Origin: Helicobacter ganmani | GTDB lineage: Bacteria > Campylobacterota > Campylobacteria > Campylobacterales > Helicobacteraceae | Reading direction: 5' to 3' | Assembly: GCF_003364315.1 (NCBI RefSeq) | Contig: NZ_NXLS01000007.1 | Location: 38,628 to 102,627 of the forward strand | Length of the DNA: 64,000 nt | Part shown: positions 62,893 through 64,000 of the stretch, piece after piece | Position numbering within the stretch: the stretch's first letter is position 1 | Layout of the letters: each line of letters starts with the position of its first letter | Translations under genes and position numbers: made by a program | The notes under the pieces: generated by a model | Told to the model about the DNA's origin: nothing | Databases searched by the model: none | What the model saw: the letters and a program-made list of their open reading frames with translations, nothing else

Positions 62893-64000
62893 ATGAAGGC
62901 GTTAAGGGTTTCATTGGTTACAAAAATTGCAGGGGCAATCGTGATAGCCTTTGTTATTATGATTAGCATTAGTGCAATATTAAATTATAAAAATACGACA
63001 GACGATTCAACAAAAGTTTATACTATGTTACAAGAAGAGATTCTAAAGGCGTCTTATACGACTATCAACATCACAATGAATATTGAGGCGGAACAACATT
63101 TAAAATTCTTGGCAGAGGAAATAGCAAGTATTGACCGCTACGATGTTGTTTCTCTTCGCAAGGCATTATCAAGCGTCCAATACACCGTGAAATATCCTGA
63201 TGTTTATATGGTTTATGAAGATAACGGAGACTTCGTTGATGAATGGCTAGAGGAACATTTTCCCTCTAGCTTTAGTGATAGCTTCACTCCGATTCCTTCC
63301 ACATACAAAGATATGCGAGAGGCTCTATGGTATCAACAAGCCAAACAAAAAGATGGCTTTATCGTAACGCCTGCTTATCTTTCCAAAAGCGGCAAATTAG
63401 CTGGGAGACATTTGGCAACTGCTGCATTACCATTCCACAAAAATGGCAAATTTGCTGGAGTAGTTGCAGCAGATATTCCTTTGGACTTATTCCAAGAACG
63501 TTTCAAAAACTTTGATACTTCAGATTTTCCAAGCTTAAATATTTACATTATGGACCAAAACAATGAAATCGTTTCCCACGAAATTGAAAGCCTAGTGCTA
63601 GATGGCAAACAAACTCCACAAGAGATTGCAATTTCCAAAGCAGCCAAACAAAATCCACAAGGAATCATCAATCTCACAGACCATACGAACACAGAAAGAA
63701 TCGCACATTATCGGGTAATGCCTTTTGGTTGGATTATGGTTGCAAGCGCAGACCATGGCGATTATACAAGAGCCTCTAATATCACTGCTGTTAAAAATTT
63801 CATCATCAATTCAATACTTATCGTTATTGGCTCTATTATACTTTATTACATCATTCGGGTTTTCTTAAAACCACTCAAACGCATTCAACAAGGGTTGTCT
63901 CATTTCTTCTCCTACCTCAACCACGATACACAAACAGCCAATCTCATCAAAATAGAATCCCACGACGAATTTGGCATTATGGCAAAAGAAATTAATCAAA
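62893..64000 (+). CDS. methyl-accepting chemotaxis protein, N-terminal part
   Basis: The frame is open from ATG 62893 to the right edge (369 codons) and continues beyond. A membrane helix at about 8-30 is followed by a periplasmic dCache-like sensor with KYPDVYMVYEDNGDF, ALWYQQAKQKDGF and GVVAADIPLDLF (Cache motif), a second membrane helix near 300-322 and the LSHFFSYLNH segment also seen in the first chemoreceptor (position 11950 region). Signalling domain not in the window. RBS AAGGAG. The ligand is unknown. Confidence 0.9.
   Translation, partial: MKALRVSLVTKIAGAIVIAFVIMISISAILNYKNTTDDSTKVYTMLQEEILKASYTTINITMNIEAEQHLKFLAEEIASIDRYDVVSLRKALSSVQYTVKYPDVYMVYEDNGDFVDEWLEEHFPSSFSDSFTPIPSTYKDMREALWYQQAKQKDGFIVTPAYLSKSGKLAGRHLATAALPFHKNGKFAGVVAADIPLDLFQERFKNFDTSDFPSLNIYIMDQNNEIVSHEIESLVLDGKQTPQEIAISKAAKQNPQGIINLTDHTNTERIAHYRVMPFGWIMVASADHGDYTRASNITAVKNFIINSILIVIGSIILYYIIRVFLKPLKRIQQGLSHFFSYLNHDTQTANLIKIESHDEFGIMAKEINQ

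Overview
The window is a low-GC, gene-dense piece of chromosome from a member of the Campylobacterota, most likely a non-gastric Helicobacter. The evidence is gene content and order. DUF2018 - small membrane protein - polyprenyl synthase - hemA - proS - hemC matches the H. pylori HP0242-HP0237 block as I remember it, and rnr - holA - rpsF - ssb - rpsR matches HP1248-HP1244. RNase J, FlhB, Dps/NapA and Helicobacter-type chemoreceptors fit too. No rRNA, tRNA, CRISPR array or complete insertion sequence was found.

Layout. 1-2373: the end of a surface-glycan or flagellin-modification cluster (DUF4910 protein, formyltransferase, acyl carrier protein, AAC(3)-like acyltransferase), resembling the C. 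jejuni Cj1295-Cj1299 region. 2375-5317: secreted protein and methionine importer metNIQ. 5474-10950: PepSY-like protein, HTH protein, priA, two small coiled-coil genes, uvrB. 10973-16943: accessory region with a chemoreceptor, a serine recombinase bounded by inverted recombination-like sites, and a large autotransporter. 17284-25926: periplasmic asparaginase, SLAC1-type channel, and the leftward genes for CoA-binding protein, ilvA, GT39-like protein, pseudopilin, ksgA and rnj. 26176-33625: hisD, DUF2018, polyprenyl synthase, hemA, proS, fxsA, hemC. 33625-34839: phase-variable GT8 glycosyltransferase. 35019-43656 (leftward): gmhB, queuosine-precursor transporter, bcp, folB, a complete Mla lipid-transport operon, a DsbC/G-like protein, queF, gltS. 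43905-47390: four genes of a type II secretion/type IV pilus-like alignment complex and secretin, ending at a decayed HNH endonuclease gene. 47796-51386: ADP-heptose operon hldD-hldE-gmhA plus one unknown gene. 51501-56823: HDOD protein, rnr, holA, rpsF, ssb, rpsR. 57216-64000: yifB/comM, flhB, mobA, moaA, dps and the start of a second chemoreceptor.

The most interesting structure is at 13234-14050. A Hin-like serine recombinase gene lies between two inverted, internally dyadic sites of about 24 bp, each with a two-base centre of GA on one strand, directly upstream of an autotransporter gene. This is the layout of an invertible promoter switch such as the Salmonella H segment and suggests on/off expression of a surface protein. 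A second switch is sequence-evident: a G10 tract in the GT8 gene, where G9 or G11 gives immediate truncation. Together with the heptose genes, the glycan cluster and the autotransporter, this points to a cell surface under phase control.

Other notable signals are a nearly identical palindrome upstream of both the first chemoreceptor and the asparaginase, at CRP-like distances from their -10 boxes; Fur-like boxes before dps and the Dsb gene; and a dispersed intergenic repeat with constant ends (TCATTGCGAG and GCAATC) but a variable core. Gene names and comparisons rest on motif reading and memory of related genomes; no database search was possible.
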